Assembly (NCBI RefSeq): GCF_000069185.1
Contig: NC_010397.1
Location: 1,674,001-1,738,000, forward strand
Direction of reading: 5' to 3'
Length of the DNA: 64,000 nucleotides
Source: Mycobacteroides abscessus ATCC 19977
GTDB lineage: Bacteria > Actinomycetota > Actinomycetes > Mycobacteriales > Mycobacteriaceae
Shown: piece by piece, positions 15,649 through 25,589 of the stretch
Numbering within the stretch: position 1 is the stretch's first letter
How the letters are laid out: every line of letters begins with the position of its first letter
The notes under the pieces: generated by a model
The model's database searches: none
What the model was told of the DNA's origin: nothing
The model's input: only the letters and a program-made list of their open reading frames with translations
Made by a program: the position numbers and the translations under genes

Positions 15649-17327
15649 CGCAAGTCCGCCTCCTCAGCGCGAACCGCCCACTGCGCGAAGCGCTCTCCGT
15701 CGGTGCGCTGCGCGACGAAATTGCGCACCACCCGGTCGATGTAATCGCCGAGCTCGGTGCTGGTGACCTTGTGCTGACGCAACTTGCGGCCGAATCCGCT
15801 GTCCAGACCCAGGCTTCCGCCCAGATGCACCTGGAAGCCTTCCACGCTGTTCCCGTTTCCGTCGTCGACCATCTGGCCCTTGAATCCGATGTCGGCGGTC
15901 TGGGACCGTGCGCACGAGTTGGGGCAGCCATTCATGTTGATGGTGACGGGCGTATCGATCTGGGCGTTCAGATCATCGAGCCGCTTCTCCAGCTCGGGAA
16001 CCAAACTCTGGGCCCGCACCCGGGTTTCGGTGAAGGACAACTTGCAGTACTCAATGCCGGTGCAGGCCAACAGGTTCTTGCGCCAATGCGAGGGCCGGGA
16101 CGGCAGCCCCAGCGCGTTGAGTCCGGCCTCGAGCGCAGGCAGCTCGTCATCACTGACGTCCAGAATGATCAGCTTCTGGTGCGGGGTCAGGGCCACCCGG
16201 TTGGAGCCCGCCTTCTCGGCCAGGTCGGCGATCGCCGACAGAATGGTGCCGGAGACCCGCCCGGCGATGGCCGAAATGCCGATGGCGTTGAGCCCGTTCT
16301 TGAGTCGCTGCACACCGACGTGATCGATCGGGTGCGTGGGGGGAACGGGCGCGGGCCCGTCGATCAGCGGCCGCTTTAGGTACTCGGTCTCGAGAATTTC
16401 CCTGAACTTCGCCACGCCCCAGTCCTTGACCAGGAACTTCAGCCGGGCCTTGGAACGCAGGCGGCGGTAGCCGTAGTCGCGGAAGATTCCGACGACGCCC
16501 TCCCATACGTCGGGCACCTCGTCCAGGGGCACCCACGCACCGAGGCGCTGGGCCAGCATCGGGTTGGTCGACAGGCCACCGCCCACCCATATGTCCAGAC
16601 CGGGGCCGTGCTCGGGATGCACCACACCGACGAACGCGACGTCGTTGATCTCGTGCACCACGTCCTGCAGGCCGGAGATCGCCGTCTTGAACTTGCGGGG
16701 GAGGTTCGCGTACTCCTTGTTGCCGATGTAGCGGCGGGTGATCTCGTCGATTGCCCACGTCGGGTCGAGCACCTCGTCCAGGGACTCGCCTGCCAGCGGC
16801 GACCCGAGGATCACGCGGGGGCAGTCACCGCAGGCCTGGGTCGTGTAGAGGCCGACCTCGTCCAGCCGCCGCCAGATCTCGGGCATGTCCTCCACCCGGA
16901 TCCAGTGGTACTGCACGTTCTGGCGGTCCGAGATGTCCGCGGTGTCGCGGGCGTACTGAGTGGACAGCTCGCCGATGGTGCGCAGCGCCTGCGTGGTCAG
17001 CGCGCCGCCGTCGCAACGCACCCGCAGCATGAAGTGGTCGTCCTCGAGCATGTCGGTGTTGTCGTCACCCGTCCAGGTGCCGTCGTAACCCTGCTTGCGC
17101 TGTGTGTACAGACCCCACCACCGGAAGCGGCCACGCAGATCGGCCTTGTCGATGCTGTCGAAACCCTGCTTGGAGTAAATGGTTTCGATGCGCTCGCGCA
17201 CATTGAGCGGATGGTCGTCCTTCTTGACCTGCTCGTTGGAGTTGAGCGGCTCGAGCTCGCCCAGGGCCCACTGGCCCTCACTGCGTTGCTGCTTGGGGCG
17301 AGCGGGCCGGGTCTCGCTGGTTGTCAT
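15645..17327 (-). CDS. sirA: Ferredoxin-dependent sulfite reductase SirA (NirA)
   Basis: 560 residues. The siroheme/[4Fe-4S] ligands are visible as CTGIEYCKL (C-x5-C) and CPNSCARS (C-x3-C). The RFRWWGLYTQRKQG and TQACGDCPRVILG segments belong to the substrate pocket; M. tuberculosis NirA has a Tyr-Cys cross-link in this area. It reduces sulfite to sulfide. ATG 17327 follows AGGAGC at good spacing; an in-frame start at 17366 has no such signal. It is first in the operon, 111 bp after a polycysteine leader ORF. Confidence 0.93.
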   Translation of the reverse strand: MTTSETRPARPKQQRSEGQWALGELEPLNSNEQVKKDDHPLNVRERIETIYSKQGFDSIDKADLRGRFRWWGLYTQRKQGYDGTWTGDDNTDMLEDDHFMLRVRCDGGALTTQALRTIGELSTQYARDTADISDRQNVQYHWIRVEDMPEIWRRLDEVGLYTTQACGDCPRVILGSPLAGESLDEVLDPTWAIDEITRRYIGNKEYANLPRKFKTAISGLQDVVHEINDVAFVGVVHPEHGPGLDIWVGGGLSTNPMLAQRLGAWVPLDEVPDVWEGVVGIFRDYGYRRLRSKARLKFLVKDWGVAKFREILETEYLKRPLIDGPAPVPPTHPIDHVGVQRLKNGLNAIGISAIAGRVSGTILSAIADLAEKAGSNRVALTPHQKLIILDVSDDELPALEAGLNALGLPSRPSHWRKNLLACTGIEYCKLSFTETRVRAQSLVPELEKRLDDLNAQIDTPVTINMNGCPNSCARSQTADIGFKGQMVDDGNGNSVEGFQVHLGGSLGLDSGFGRKLRQHKVTSTELGDYIDRVVRNFVAQRTDGERFAQWAVRAEEADLR

Positions 17328-17438
17328 GGTGCTCCTAACGAAGGCAGGCACAGTCGTGGGCGACACACCGGGGGCTGACCGGAGGCGCAGATCCTCACGA
17401 CCGTTCGGGTGGCTGGTGGTAGGACGGGGCCAAATACG
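17328..17438 (-). promoter_or_regulatory. Putative attenuator region between leader ORF and sirA
   Basis: 111 bp with no ORF of its own separate the polycysteine leader stop from the sirA start. By analogy with the described mycobacterial cysteine attenuators, RNA that refolds when the ribosome stalls at the Cys codons should lie here. I have not folded it, so the structure is inferred. Confidence 0.35.
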
Positions 17439-17522
17439 TCAGTAAGGGAGACAACACGCGCTACAGACACGCTTCAGGTCGATATGCCGCCGCGCGACAA
17501 GAGGAACCTGATGTGTGCTCAC
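17439..17522 (-). CDS. Polycysteine leader peptide upstream of sirA
   Basis: A GTG-started 27-codon ORF. It begins MSTHQVPLVARRHIDLKR and ends VCSACCLPY. The RRHIDLKRVC..CC pattern closely resembles annotated actinobacterial leader peptides of sulfur-assimilation operons, as I recall them. The three Cys codons near the end suit sensing of Cys-tRNA charging. The start codon appears leaderless (see the adjacent -10). Together with the subI leader it would place sulfate uptake and reduction under the same amino-acid signal. Confidence 0.75.
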   Translation of the reverse strand: MSTHQVPLVARRHIDLKRVCSACCLPY

Positions 17523-17529
17523 GGTGCCA

Positions 17530-17535
17530 ATTGTG
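17530..17535 (-). promoter_or_regulatory. -10-like element for the sirA leader
   Basis: Read on the minus strand this is CACAAT, a weak match to TANNNT, placed 7 nt before the leader GTG. The spacing rather than the sequence supports it. Confidence 0.45.
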
Positions 17536-17671
17536 CCATGTAACGGCAGGACCCCACGCCACCGGGGCGTAATTCCGCTCATTGTGAGCAAAACCTCCAT
17601 CCGGTCTGGAGGATTCCCGCCACCAACCACACAGATTTTCACTCCCGCCGTCCCTGGCACACACTTGACGG

Positions 17672-18850
17672 GTGAGGCCCGACGTGACTGCCACTCTGCC
17701 GCCCCTGGTGCCGGCGCCCGGGCGTCCGTTCGGGATCTACGTGCATGTGCCGTTCTGCGCCACACGCTGCGGGTATTGCGATTTCAACACCTACACCGCC
17801 GACGAGCTGGGCGAGGGAACCTCGCCCGCCGGCTGGCTGGAGGCCTTGCGTGCCGAGCTGGAGTTGGCGGCGCGAACCCTGGCGGGGAATCCGCCGGTAG
17901 AGACGGTGTTCGTCGGGGGCGGTACGCCGTCCCTGCTGGGTGGTTCCGGGCTCGCCGAGGTGCTCGATGCGATCGGCGCACATTTCGTGCTGGCACCCGG
18001 GGCCGAGGTCACCACGGAGGCCAATCCCGAGTCCACCTCACCGGCTTTCTTCGACACCATCCGCGCGGCCGGGTACACCCGTGTCTCGTTGGGCATGCAG
18101 TCCGCGGCCCCGCACGTGCTGGCAACCCTGGATCGCGTGCACGCGCCGGGACGGGCGGTGGCGGCGGCGCGGGAGGCTCGCGCGGCCGGACTGGGGCACG
18201 TCAACCTGGACCTCATCTACGGCACCCCCGGTGAGACCGACGACGACCTGCGCCGGTCCATCGCCGCCGTGCTCGAGGCCGGGGTTGATCACGTGTCGGC
18301 ATATGCGCTGGTGGTCGAGGAGGGCACTGCCCTGGCGCGGCGCGTGCGCCGCGGTGAGCTGCCCAATCCCGACGAGGACGCGCTGGCCGACCGTTACCAG
18401 CTGCTGGATGCCGCGCTCACCGAGGCCGGGCTGGACTGGTACGAGGTCTCCAACTGGGCGCGGCCCGGCGGGCAATGCCGTCACAACCTCGGTTACTGGG
18501 CGGGTGGTGACTGGTGGGGCGCCGGTCCGGGGGCCCATGGGCACGTCAACGGGGTGCGGTGGTGGAACGTCAAGCACCCCAACACCTATGCCAGACGGCT
18601 ACTAGGGGAAGGGCAGCTGCCAGTCGGTGGCCACGAGATCCTCAGCCCGGTAGAGCGGCACACCGAGGAGGTGCTGCTGGCGGTCCGGCTCAACACCGGA
18701 ATCGCGTTGACGGACTTGACTATCGAAGAACGGGGCCGCGTTCCGGCGGTGGTGGATCGCGGGCTGGGCCGGCTCGTGGACGAGCGGCTGGTGCTCACCG
18801 ATCAGGGACGACTGCTGGCCGACGGCGTGGTCCGCGCGATCCTGGACTAG
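17672..18850 (+). CDS. hemW: HemN/HemW-type radical SAM protein
   Basis: 392 residues. The radical-SAM cluster motif is CATRCGYCDF (C-x3-C-x2-C, about residues 29-38); EVTTEANPES, RVSLGMQS and the C-terminal HemN domain follow. The motif CxxxCxxC followed by DF, without CxxC extensions, fits HemW (haem chaperone) better than true coproporphyrinogen dehydrogenase, although the M. tuberculosis orthologue Rv2388c is named HemN. The GTG start has only a weak upstream signal and may be leaderless. It is divergent from the sirA operon. Confidence 0.85.
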   Translation: MRPDVTATLPPLVPAPGRPFGIYVHVPFCATRCGYCDFNTYTADELGEGTSPAGWLEALRAELELAARTLAGNPPVETVFVGGGTPSLLGGSGLAEVLDAIGAHFVLAPGAEVTTEANPESTSPAFFDTIRAAGYTRVSLGMQSAAPHVLATLDRVHAPGRAVAAAREARAAGLGHVNLDLIYGTPGETDDDLRRSIAAVLEAGVDHVSAYALVVEEGTALARRVRRGELPNPDEDALADRYQLLDAALTEAGLDWYEVSNWARPGGQCRHNLGYWAGGDWWGAGPGAHGHVNGVRWWNVKHPNTYARRLLGEGQLPVGGHEILSPVERHTEEVLLAVRLNTGIALTDLTIEERGRVPAVVDRGLGRLVDERLVLTDQGRLLADGVVRAILD

Positions 18851-18857
18851 CCGGCGG

Positions 18858-19166
18858 TTAGACCACCCGCAGCTGATCCATGTCGAAGACCCTGGCGTGC
18901 AACACAACTCGATTGCGTAGCGCGGCCCGCACGGCCCGGTGCAGGCCGTCTTCGAGGTAGATGACGCCCTGCCATTTCACGGCATGCGGGAATAGGTCTC
19001 CGTAGAACGTGGAGTCCTCGCTGAGTAGACGGTCCAGGGCGAGCACCGTGGTGGTGGTGACCAGCTCGTCGAGCCGGATCTGCCGGGGCGGGATGCGTGA
19101 CCAATCCCGGGTGGAGAGTCCGTGTTCTGGATACGGCTTCCCCTCGCGTACACCCTTGAAGATCAT
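18858..19166 (-). CDS. Conserved mycobacterial hypothetical (Rv2375-like)
   Basis: 102 residues, soluble, with no signal peptide. Distinctive segments are MIFKGVREGKPYPEHGLS, PPRQIRLDELVTTTTVLAL and HAVKWQGVIYLEDGLHRAVR. It matches Rv2375 in size and in position just upstream of, and divergent from, hrcA. No function is established. In M. tuberculosis the mycobactin genes lie between hemN and this gene; here the two are 8 bp apart and convergent. Confidence 0.7.
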   Translation of the reverse strand: MIFKGVREGKPYPEHGLSTRDWSRIPPRQIRLDELVTTTTVLALDRLLSEDSTFYGDLFPHAVKWQGVIYLEDGLHRAVRAALRNRVVLHARVFDMDQLRVV

Positions 19167-19239
19167 CGGTGACGGGCCTCCATAACACCTGAGATTAGCG
19201 TGGACGGCTATGGCGGCGGGGCGGAGCGGCCTGGCCCCG

Positions 19240-19245
19240 TAAAAT
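19240..19245 (+). promoter_or_regulatory. -10 element upstream of hrcA
   Basis: TAAAAT matches TANNNT and lies 33 nt before the hrcA ATG, leaving a short 5' leader containing GGGAGGTGACC. No CIRCE-type inverted repeat was seen here. Confidence 0.45.
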
Positions 19246-19277
19246 AAAGGGCAAAATCACGCCCGAGGGAGGTGACC

Positions 19278-20303
19278 ATGGCAAGTGCGGATGACCGGCG
19301 TTTCGAGGTGCTGCGCGCCATCGTCGCCGACTACGTCACCACCAAGGAGCCCATCGGCTCCAAGGCCCTGGTCGACAGGCACGGCCTGGGCGTTTCCAGC
19401 GCCACCGTCCGCAACGATATGGCCGTGCTGGAGGCCGAGGGTTACATCGCCCAGCCGCACACCAGCTCGGGGCGCGTTCCCACGGAAAAGGGCTACCGCG
19501 AATTCGTCAACCGGCTCGAGGACGTCAAGCCTCTCTCGGGCGCCGAGCGCAAGGCCATCCTGAACTTCCTGGAGGGTGGCGTCGACCTCGATGACGTGCT
19601 GCGCCGGGCGGTGCGGCTGCTGGCGCAGATGACCCGTCAGGTCGCCGTCGTGCAATATCCGACACTGTCCTCGTCCAGTGTGCGTCATCTGGAAGTGGTG
19701 TCGCTGAGCCCGGCCCGGCTACTTCTGGTGGTCATCACCGACACCGGGCGCGTCGATCAGCGCATCGTCGAGCTGGGCGATGTGATCAACGATGAGCAAC
19801 TTGGCCGCCTACGAGTGTTGCTCGGTGCGGCATTGGACGGCAAGAAGCTGTCCGCGGCCTCGGTGGCCGTGGCCGAGCTCGCCGAGCAGTCCGACGACGA
19901 TCTGCGTGATCCGATCACCCGGGCGGCCACCGTCCTGGTGGAGACGCTCGTCGAACATCATGAGGAACGACTGCTGCTAGGTGGTACGGCCAACCTGACC
20001 CGCAACGCCGCCGACTTCGGTGGGCAGCTGCGCACCGTGCTGGAGGCGCTGGAGGAGCAGGTCGTGGTGCTGCGCTTGCTCGCCGCGCAACAGGAGGCGG
20101 GCCGGGTGACCGTGCACATCGGCCACGAAACCGCGGCCGAACAGATGATTGGCACCTCCGTCGTCTCTACCCCGTATGGTGCGGGCGGAGCGGTTTTCGG
20201 CGGCATGGGTGTGCTGGGGCCCACACGGATGGACTACCCGGGAACCATCGCGAATGTTGCGGCGGTTGCCATGTATATCGGCGAAGTGCTAGCTAATCGC
20301 TAG
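19278..20303 (+). CDS. hrcA: Heat-shock repressor HrcA
   Basis: 341 residues. The N-terminal winged helix is visible ([16 protein letters not shown], then [20 protein letters not shown] with [14 protein letters not shown]). A GAF-like core and the [21 protein letters not shown] end follow. HrcA represses groEL/dnaK-type genes at CIRCE sites. ATG 19278 follows GGAGGTGACC; GTG 19272 lies inside that signal. The downstream dnaJ2 and rsmE follow the M. tuberculosis Rv2374c-Rv2372c order. Confidence 0.92.
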   Translation: MASADDRRFEVLRAIVADYVTTKEPIGSKALVDRHGLGVSSATVRNDMAVLEAEGYIAQPHTSSGRVPTEKGYREFVNRLEDVKPLSGAERKAILNFLEGGVDLDDVLRRAVRLLAQMTRQVAVVQYPTLSSSSVRHLEVVSLSPARLLLVVITDTGRVDQRIVELGDVINDEQLGRLRVLLGAALDGKKLSAASVAVAELAEQSDDDLRDPITRAATVLVETLVEHHEERLLLGGTANLTRNAADFGGQLRTVLEALEEQVVVLRLLAAQQEAGRVTVHIGHETAAEQMIGTSVVSTPYGAGGAVFGGMGVLGPTRMDYPGTIANVAAVAMYIGEVLANR

Positions 20304-20305
20304 CA
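20287..20305. repeat. Inverted repeat at the end of hrcA
   Basis: TGCTAGC, a 5-nt loop, then GCTAGCA: seven perfect base pairs spanning the hrcA stop codon. It could be a weak hairpin, an operator or an mRNA-stability element ahead of dnaJ2. No U-tract follows, so termination is unlikely. Confidence 0.5.
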
Positions 20306-20347
20306 GCATGTGAAGTAGACAGATACCAACGGAGCGAGATCAACACA

Positions 20348-21493
20348 GTGGCGCGTGATTACTACGGCATCCTCGGGGTGAGCAAGGGTGCCAGCGACAG
20401 CGAGCTCAAGCGGGCCTATCGCAAGCTCGCCCGCGAGCTGCACCCCGACATCAACCCCGATGAGCAGGCGCAGGCCCGGTTCAAAGAGGTCAGCATCGCC
20501 TACGAGGTGCTGACCGACCCCGAGAAGCGGCGCGTGGTCGACCTCGGAGGCGACCCGCTGGAGAACGGCGGCGGTGGCAACGGGTTCGGCGGCTTCGGTT
20601 CGGGCTTCGGCGGCCTGGGCGACGTGTTCGAGGCATTCTTCGGCGGATCGGCGGGCGGATCACGCGGTCCGCGTGGCCGGGTGCAGCCCGGGGCCGACTC
20701 CCTGCTACGGATGCGCCTGGACCTGGTGGAATGCGCGACGGGCGTCAGCAAGCAGGTGACCGTCGACACCGCCATCCTGTGCGACGGGTGCGCCGGTAAG
20801 GGCACGCACGGAAACTCGGCACCGAGCGCCTGCGAGACCTGCGGCGGCCGTGGCGAGGTGCAGACCGTCCAGCGTTCACTGCTCGGTCAGGTACTGACAT
20901 CGCGTCCCTGCCCGACCTGCCAGGGTGCCGGTGAGGTCATCACCGACCCCTGCCACAAATGTGGCGGCGACGGCCGCGTGCGGGCGCGCCGGGAGATCAC
21001 CGTCAAGATCCCGGCCGGTGTCGGCGATGGGATGAGGGTGCGGTTGGCGGCCCAGGGCGAGGTCGGTCCCGGGGGCGGCCCGGCTGGCGACCTGTACGTC
21101 GAGGTGCACGAGAAGCCACACGATGTCTTCATTCGCGACGGCGACGACCTGCACTTCACGGTGCGTGTCCCGATGGTCGAGGCGGCGCTGGGCACCAGCG
21201 TCTCCGTGGAGGCCATCCTGGACGGCGACACCGTCATCAAGGTCGAGCCGGGCTCGCAGCCCGGGTCGGTGGTGACACTGCGTGGCAAGGGCATGCCCCA
21301 TTTGCGCACGGGCGTGCGCGGCAACCTGCACGCTCACCTCGACGTCGTGGTGCCGACCCGGCTGGACTCCAAGGAACGCGAGCTGTTGAAGGACTTCAGG
21401 GCTCGCAACAAGGAAGGTGCCGAGGTCGTGTGGGCCGAGTCGGCCTCCGGCGGGGTGTTCTCGCGGCTGCGCGAGGCCTTCACGGGGCGGTAG
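20348..21493 (+). CDS. dnaJ2: Chaperone DnaJ2
   Basis: 381 residues. J-domain with the HPD motif ([12 protein letters not shown]), a Gly/Phe-rich linker ([15 protein letters not shown]), four zinc-finger repeats ([32 protein letters not shown]) and a C-terminal client-binding domain. It stimulates DnaK. GTG start. Co-transcription with hrcA is likely (44-bp gap). Confidence 0.93.
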   Translation: MARDYYGILGVSKGASDSELKRAYRKLARELHPDINPDEQAQARFKEVSIAYEVLTDPEKRRVVDLGGDPLENGGGGNGFGGFGSGFGGLGDVFEAFFGGSAGGSRGPRGRVQPGADSLLRMRLDLVECATGVSKQVTVDTAILCDGCAGKGTHGNSAPSACETCGGRGEVQTVQRSLLGQVLTSRPCPTCQGAGEVITDPCHKCGGDGRVRARREITVKIPAGVGDGMRVRLAAQGEVGPGGGPAGDLYVEVHEKPHDVFIRDGDDLHFTVRVPMVEAALGTSVSVEAILDGDTVIKVEPGSQPGSVVTLRGKGMPHLRTGVRGNLHAHLDVVVPTRLDSKERELLKDFRARNKEGAEVVWAESASGGVFSRLREAFTGR

Positions 21494-22270
21494 ATGGCGG
21501 CAGCCACGATCTTCTACGTTCCGCGGGTTCCCTCAGCCGGGGAGCAGGTGCTGCTCGACGGGGATGAGGGCCACCACGCGGCGCGGGTGTTGCGCATGCG
21601 AGTCGGCGAGCCTGTGATGGTGTGCGACGGTGCCGGTGAGGTCGGGGACGGCGTCGTTGCGTCCGTTGACCGCACCGGCCTCGCAATCGAGGTGACCGGG
21701 CGCTGGAGTGTTGCCGCCGTTAACCCCAAAGTGACTGTGGTGCAGGCACTTCCTAAATCGGATCGCTCCGATCTGGCGGTCGATCTGGCGGTAGAGGCTG
21801 GTGCCGATGAAGTGATCCCGTGGCAGGCGCAGCGGTGCGTGTCGCGCTGGGATGCGCACAAGGCAGAAAAGGGCCGGCGCCGCTGGGAAGCCGTCGCCCA
21901 GGCAGCATCGCGGCAATCTCGCCGGGCCCACGTGCCATCGGTGCCCGAGCTGCACTCGACGGCGCAGCTGGCTGAGCTGGTGGGTGCCCGCGCGGCGGGC
22001 GGAGCCGTCGTGCTGGTGCTGCACGAATCGGCGGAATCGGGTCTCGGCGCCCTGGGAGCGCGGCTCTCGTCGGCGTCGTCGGTGGTGTTGATCGTGGGCC
22101 CCGAAGGCGGTGTCGCGGACGAGGAGCTGCGGATTTTGGCGGACGCCGGTGCCGCTCCGGTGCGGTTGGGGCCGACGGTGCTGCGTACCTCCAGTGCCGC
22201 CGCCGTCGCACTGGGCGCGCTCGGGGTGCTGACGGATCGCTGGGCCGCCGGCCCGCTGGTGCACCGGTGA
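21494..22270 (+). CDS. rsmE: 16S rRNA m3U1498 methyltransferase RsmE
   Basis: 258 residues with an N-terminal PUA-like domain (EGHHAARVLRMRVGEPV) and a SPOUT methyltransferase domain with the knot signatures LIVGPEGGVADEEL and LGPTVLRTSSAA. It methylates uridine 1498 of 16S rRNA using SAM. The ATG follows the dnaJ2 stop directly. The orthologue is Rv2372c. Confidence 0.9.
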   Translation: MAAATIFYVPRVPSAGEQVLLDGDEGHHAARVLRMRVGEPVMVCDGAGEVGDGVVASVDRTGLAIEVTGRWSVAAVNPKVTVVQALPKSDRSDLAVDLAVEAGADEVIPWQAQRCVSRWDAHKAEKGRRRWEAVAQAASRQSRRAHVPSVPELHSTAQLAELVGARAAGGAVVLVLHESAESGLGALGARLSSASSVVLIVGPEGGVADEELRILADAGAAPVRLGPTVLRTSSAAAVALGALGVLTDRWAAGPLVHR

Positions 22271-22354
22271 GCGCTAATCGCGTGGAGGCCGACGGTTGCC
22301 GGCGGTAAACTCAAAGCAACTTCACAACCCAAGAAAGCAGGCGACCTTAACCAC

Positions 22355-23407
22355 GTGACGAGCCGAGAAGAAGGTGCCGCTGTGCCGTCTGTGTCTACTG
22401 CGGACGTACGCAGCAGCGTCGAGATTCCGAACGATCTCATCATGGGCCTGTTGGGGTCAGCTGATGAAAACCTGCGAGAGCTTGAGGACGTCCTTCCTGC
22501 CGATGTCCACGCCCGCGGTAACACCATCACCTTCACCGGTGTGCCCGCGGAGGTGGCGCTTGCCGAGCGGGTGATTTCGGAGCTGATCGTGATTGCCCGC
22601 CGGGGGCAGCAGCTCACGCCGTCGACCGTCCGGCACACGGTGGCGATGCTGACCGGCGATGGGGACGAGTCGCCTGCCGAGGTGCTGAGCCTGGACATCC
22701 TGTCCCGGCGCGGCAAGACGATCCGCCCAAAGACGTTGAACCAGAAGCGTTATGTGGACGCGATCGATGCCAACACCATCGTGTTCGGGATCGGCCCGGC
22801 CGGCACCGGCAAGACGTACCTGGCAATGGCCAAGGCGGTCAACGCCTTACAGAGCAAGCAGGTCACCCGCATCATCCTCACGCGGCCGGCGGTGGAAGCC
22901 GGGGAGCGGCTGGGATTCCTGCCCGGCACGCTGAGCGAGAAGATCGACCCGTATCTGCGCCCGCTGTACGACGCGCTGCACGACATGATGGATCCGGAAT
23001 TGATTCCCAAGCTGATGGATGCTGGGGTCATTGAGGTCGCCCCGCTGGCCTACATGCGCGGTCGGACCATCAACGACGCGTTCATCATTCTCGACGAGGC
23101 GCAGAACACCACCGCCGAGCAGATGAAGATGTTCCTCACCCGGCTTGGCTTCGGTTCCAAGATCGTGGTGACCGGTGATATCACTCAGGTCGACCTGCCC
23201 GGAAACGCCCGTTCAGGACTGCGCGCGGCCATGGATATTCTCGGCAACATCGAGGGAATTCACTTCTCGGAGTTGACCAGTGCCGATGTGGTGCGCCACC
23301 GGCTGGTATCGGAGATCGTGGATGCCTACGCGCGTTTCGAGGACTCAGATTTGACGGGTAATCGCGCGCAGCGGCGCGCGTCGGGAAATCGGAGCCGGCA
23401 CCGATGA
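22355..23407 (+). CDS. phoH: PhoH-like ATPase
   Basis: 350 residues. Walker [12 protein letters not shown], Walker [10 protein letters not shown] and the PhoH landmarks [19 protein letters not shown] and [17 protein letters not shown] are all present, after an N-terminal KH-like region of about 100 residues. PhoH proteins are linked to RNA metabolism; the following ybeY supports that. The GTG start is the first in frame; GTG at 22382 is an alternative. 4-bp overlap with ybeY. Confidence 0.9.
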   Translation: MTSREEGAAVPSVSTADVRSSVEIPNDLIMGLLGSADENLRELEDVLPADVHARGNTITFTGVPAEVALAERVISELIVIARRGQQLTPSTVRHTVAMLTGDGDESPAEVLSLDILSRRGKTIRPKTLNQKRYVDAIDANTIVFGIGPAGTGKTYLAMAKAVNALQSKQVTRIILTRPAVEAGERLGFLPGTLSEKIDPYLRPLYDALHDMMDPELIPKLMDAGVIEVAPLAYMRGRTINDAFIILDEAQNTTAEQMKMFLTRLGFGSKIVVTGDITQVDLPGNARSGLRAAMDILGNIEGIHFSELTSADVVRHRLVSEIVDAYARFEDSDLTGNRAQRRASGNRSRHR

Positions 23408-23916
23408 GCATTGAGGTAGTCAACGAGTCGGGTATCGACGTTGCCGAGGGCGAGTTGGTCAGCGTCGCACGGTTCGCCATCGCGGCCATGGACGTGCATC
23501 CGGCGGCCGAGCTGTCGATGATGCTCGTCGACCTGGCGGCGATGGCCGACCTGCACATGCGGTGGATGGATCTGCCCGGTCCCACCGATGTGATGTCGTT
23601 CCCGATGGACGAGTTGGAGCCCGGCGGGCGTCCCGACGCGCCCGAGCCGGGGCCGTCGATGCTCGGCGACATCGTGCTGTGCCCGCAGTTCGCGGCCGAA
23701 CAGGCCGAGGCGGCCGGGCATTCGCTGGCGCATGAGCTGGCACTGCTGACGGTGCACGGTGTGCTGCATCTACTCGGTTACGACCACGCCGAGCCCGAGG
23801 AAGAGCGCGAGATGTTCGCGCTGCAGAACCAGCTGCTGCAGGACTGGTACGAGCAGCAGGCGCAGCTGTACCGAGATAGCCGTCTGCTCGACAAATCGCG
23901 CAACTTCGACGAGTGA
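23404..23916 (+). CDS. ybeY: Endoribonuclease YbeY
   Basis: 170 residues with the zinc site [19 protein letters not shown] (H-x3-H-x5-H pattern). It acts in 16S rRNA 3'-end maturation and ribosome quality control. ATG overlaps phoH (ATGA). A hydrophilic tail of about 20 residues ends the protein. Confidence 0.92.
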   Translation: MSIEVVNESGIDVAEGELVSVARFAIAAMDVHPAAELSMMLVDLAAMADLHMRWMDLPGPTDVMSFPMDELEPGGRPDAPEPGPSMLGDIVLCPQFAAEQAEAAGHSLAHELALLTVHGVLHLLGYDHAEPEEEREMFALQNQLLQDWYEQQAQLYRDSRLLDKSRNFDE

Positions 23917-23950
23917 TGAGCGTCTTGCGCGAAGAACGTTGGTTTTGAGT

Positions 23951-25258
23951 ATGAGCAGCATCGGGCTGCTGCTGGCGGCGATTGCGCTGGTTGGTCTGGG
24001 GGGTGCCTTCGCGGCCATCGATGCGGCCATCAACACGGTCTCTCGGGCACGCGTCGATGAGCTGGTTCGTGAGGAAAGGCCAGGAGCGGTACGGCTTTCC
24101 GCGGTCATCCGGGAGCGCCCGCGCTATGTGAACCTGGTCGTACTGCTGCGCACCACCTGCGAGATCTTGTCGACGGTGTTTCTCGTCGGGTACCTGACCG
24201 CGCGGATCAGCCTGGGTGCCGCGCTCACGATTTCGGCGATCGTCATGGTGGTGACGAGTTTCGTGGCGATCGGGGTGGGGCCGCGCACACTGGGACGCCA
24301 GCACGCGTATTCGATCGCGCTGGGCGCCGCCGTTCCGCTGCAGGTGATTTCGGTGCTGCTCGGCCCCATCTCGCGGCTGTTGATTCTGCTCGGCAACGCG
24401 GTGACACCCGGACGGGGATTTCGCAACGGTCCATTTGCCTCCGAGATCGAGCTGCGTGAGGTCGTGGACATGGCGCAGCAGCGCGGTGTGGTGGCCGACG
24501 AGGAGCGCCGGATGATCCAGTCGGTGTTCGAGCTCGGCGACACTCCGGCGCGTGAGGTGATGGTGCCGCGCACCGAGATGGTGTGGATCGAAAGTGATAA
24601 AACAGCCGGCCAAGCCACGTCACTCGCGGTGCGCAGCGGGCACTCTCGCATCCCGGTGGTGGGGGAGAACGTCGACGATGTGGTCGGCGTCGTCTTCCTC
24701 AAAGACCTTGTGCAGCAGACGTACTACTCGGTGAACGGTGGACGGGACGTCACCGTGGCGCAGGTGATGCGACCGGCGGTGTTCGTCCCGGACTCCAAGC
24801 CGCTGGACGAACTGCTGCGTGAGATGCAGCAGCATCGCAAGCACATGGCGCTGCTGGTGGACGAGTACGGCGCGATCGCTGGACTGGTGACCATCGAGGA
24901 CGTGCTCGAGGAGATCGTCGGAGAGATCGCCGACGAGTACGACCACGACGAGGTTGCCCCGGTGGAGGAGCTGGGCGACAAGATGTTCCGGGTCTCTGCC
25001 AGGTTGCCGATCGAGGACCTGGGCGAGCTGTACGGCATCGAATTCGACGAGGATCTGGACGTGGAGACCGTCGGTGGCCTGCTGGCGCTGGACCTGGGGC
25101 GAGTGCCGCTGCCGGGAGCCAAGGTCGCCTCGCATGGACTTTTGTTGCAGGCTGAGGGTGGCCCGGACGCGCGTGGCCGGGTGCGCATCGGCACCATCCT
25201 GGTGCAGCCCGACCCCGATGCGGAAAGCGACGAGAAAGCGGAGGAACGAGATGAGTGA
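23951..25258 (+). CDS. CNNM/CorC-type membrane protein with CBS domains
   Basis: 435 residues: DUF21/CNNM membrane domain (about residues 1-190, four helices), a CBS pair ([12 protein letters not shown] and [19 protein letters not shown]) and a CorC_HlyC ligand-binding domain at the C-terminus. CNNM proteins handle Mg2+ or Co2+; older annotations call them haemolysins. The length equals that of Rv2366c. ATG 23951 is chosen at the hydrophobic N-terminus; longer in-frame starts run into ybeY. Confidence 0.88.
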   Translation: MSSIGLLLAAIALVGLGGAFAAIDAAINTVSRARVDELVREERPGAVRLSAVIRERPRYVNLVVLLRTTCEILSTVFLVGYLTARISLGAALTISAIVMVVTSFVAIGVGPRTLGRQHAYSIALGAAVPLQVISVLLGPISRLLILLGNAVTPGRGFRNGPFASEIELREVVDMAQQRGVVADEERRMIQSVFELGDTPAREVMVPRTEMVWIESDKTAGQATSLAVRSGHSRIPVVGENVDDVVGVVFLKDLVQQTYYSVNGGRDVTVAQVMRPAVFVPDSKPLDELLREMQQHRKHMALLVDEYGAIAGLVTIEDVLEEIVGEIADEYDHDEVAPVEELGDKMFRVSARLPIEDLGELYGIEFDEDLDVETVGGLLALDLGRVPLPGAKVASHGLLLQAEGGPDARGRVRIGTILVQPDPDAESDEKAEERDE

Positions 25259-25589
25259 GTCAGGCGCGAGTCTGGACGCCGAAGATAACAAGCTCGTCGT
25301 GCTGGCCCGTGGGGCGATGGGGCGCGCCGAGGCGAAGTCGGGCGCGGCAGTGCGCGACGGTGACGGGCGCACGTATGCCGGTGCTCCGGTGTCGCTTTCG
25401 CAGCTGTCCTTGACGGCATTGCAGGCCGCGGTGGCGGCTGCGGTGTCCAGCGGCGCGTCCGTGATCGAGGCGGCCGTGCTGGTCGGTGGTTCACATGAAG
25501 ACCCGGGTATCGCGGCGGTACGGGAACTGTCGCCGTCGGCGACGGTCATCGTGACCGACCGCACCGGTGTGCCCGCGGGGCAATTGTGA
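25251..25589 (+). CDS. Cytidine-deaminase-like conserved protein (Rv2365c-like)
   Basis: 112 residues, overlapping the CNNM gene by 8 bp and era by 4 bp. [29 protein letters not shown] has the outline of the deaminase fold, but the canonical HAE and PCxxC zinc-site motifs are missing. Any deaminase activity is doubtful; it may be a degenerate structural homologue. Its fixed place before era is shared with M. tuberculosis. Confidence 0.7.
   Translation: MSESGASLDAEDNKLVVLARGAMGRAEAKSGAAVRDGDGRTYAGAPVSLSQLSLTALQAAVAAAVSSGASVIEAAVLVGGSHEDPGIAAVRELSPSATVIVTDRTGVPAGQL

Noticed and set aside
19167..19277. CIRCE element upstream of hrcA
   Set aside because: I looked for TTAGCACTC-N9-GAGTGCTAA and found only a lone TTAGCG; no inverted partner.
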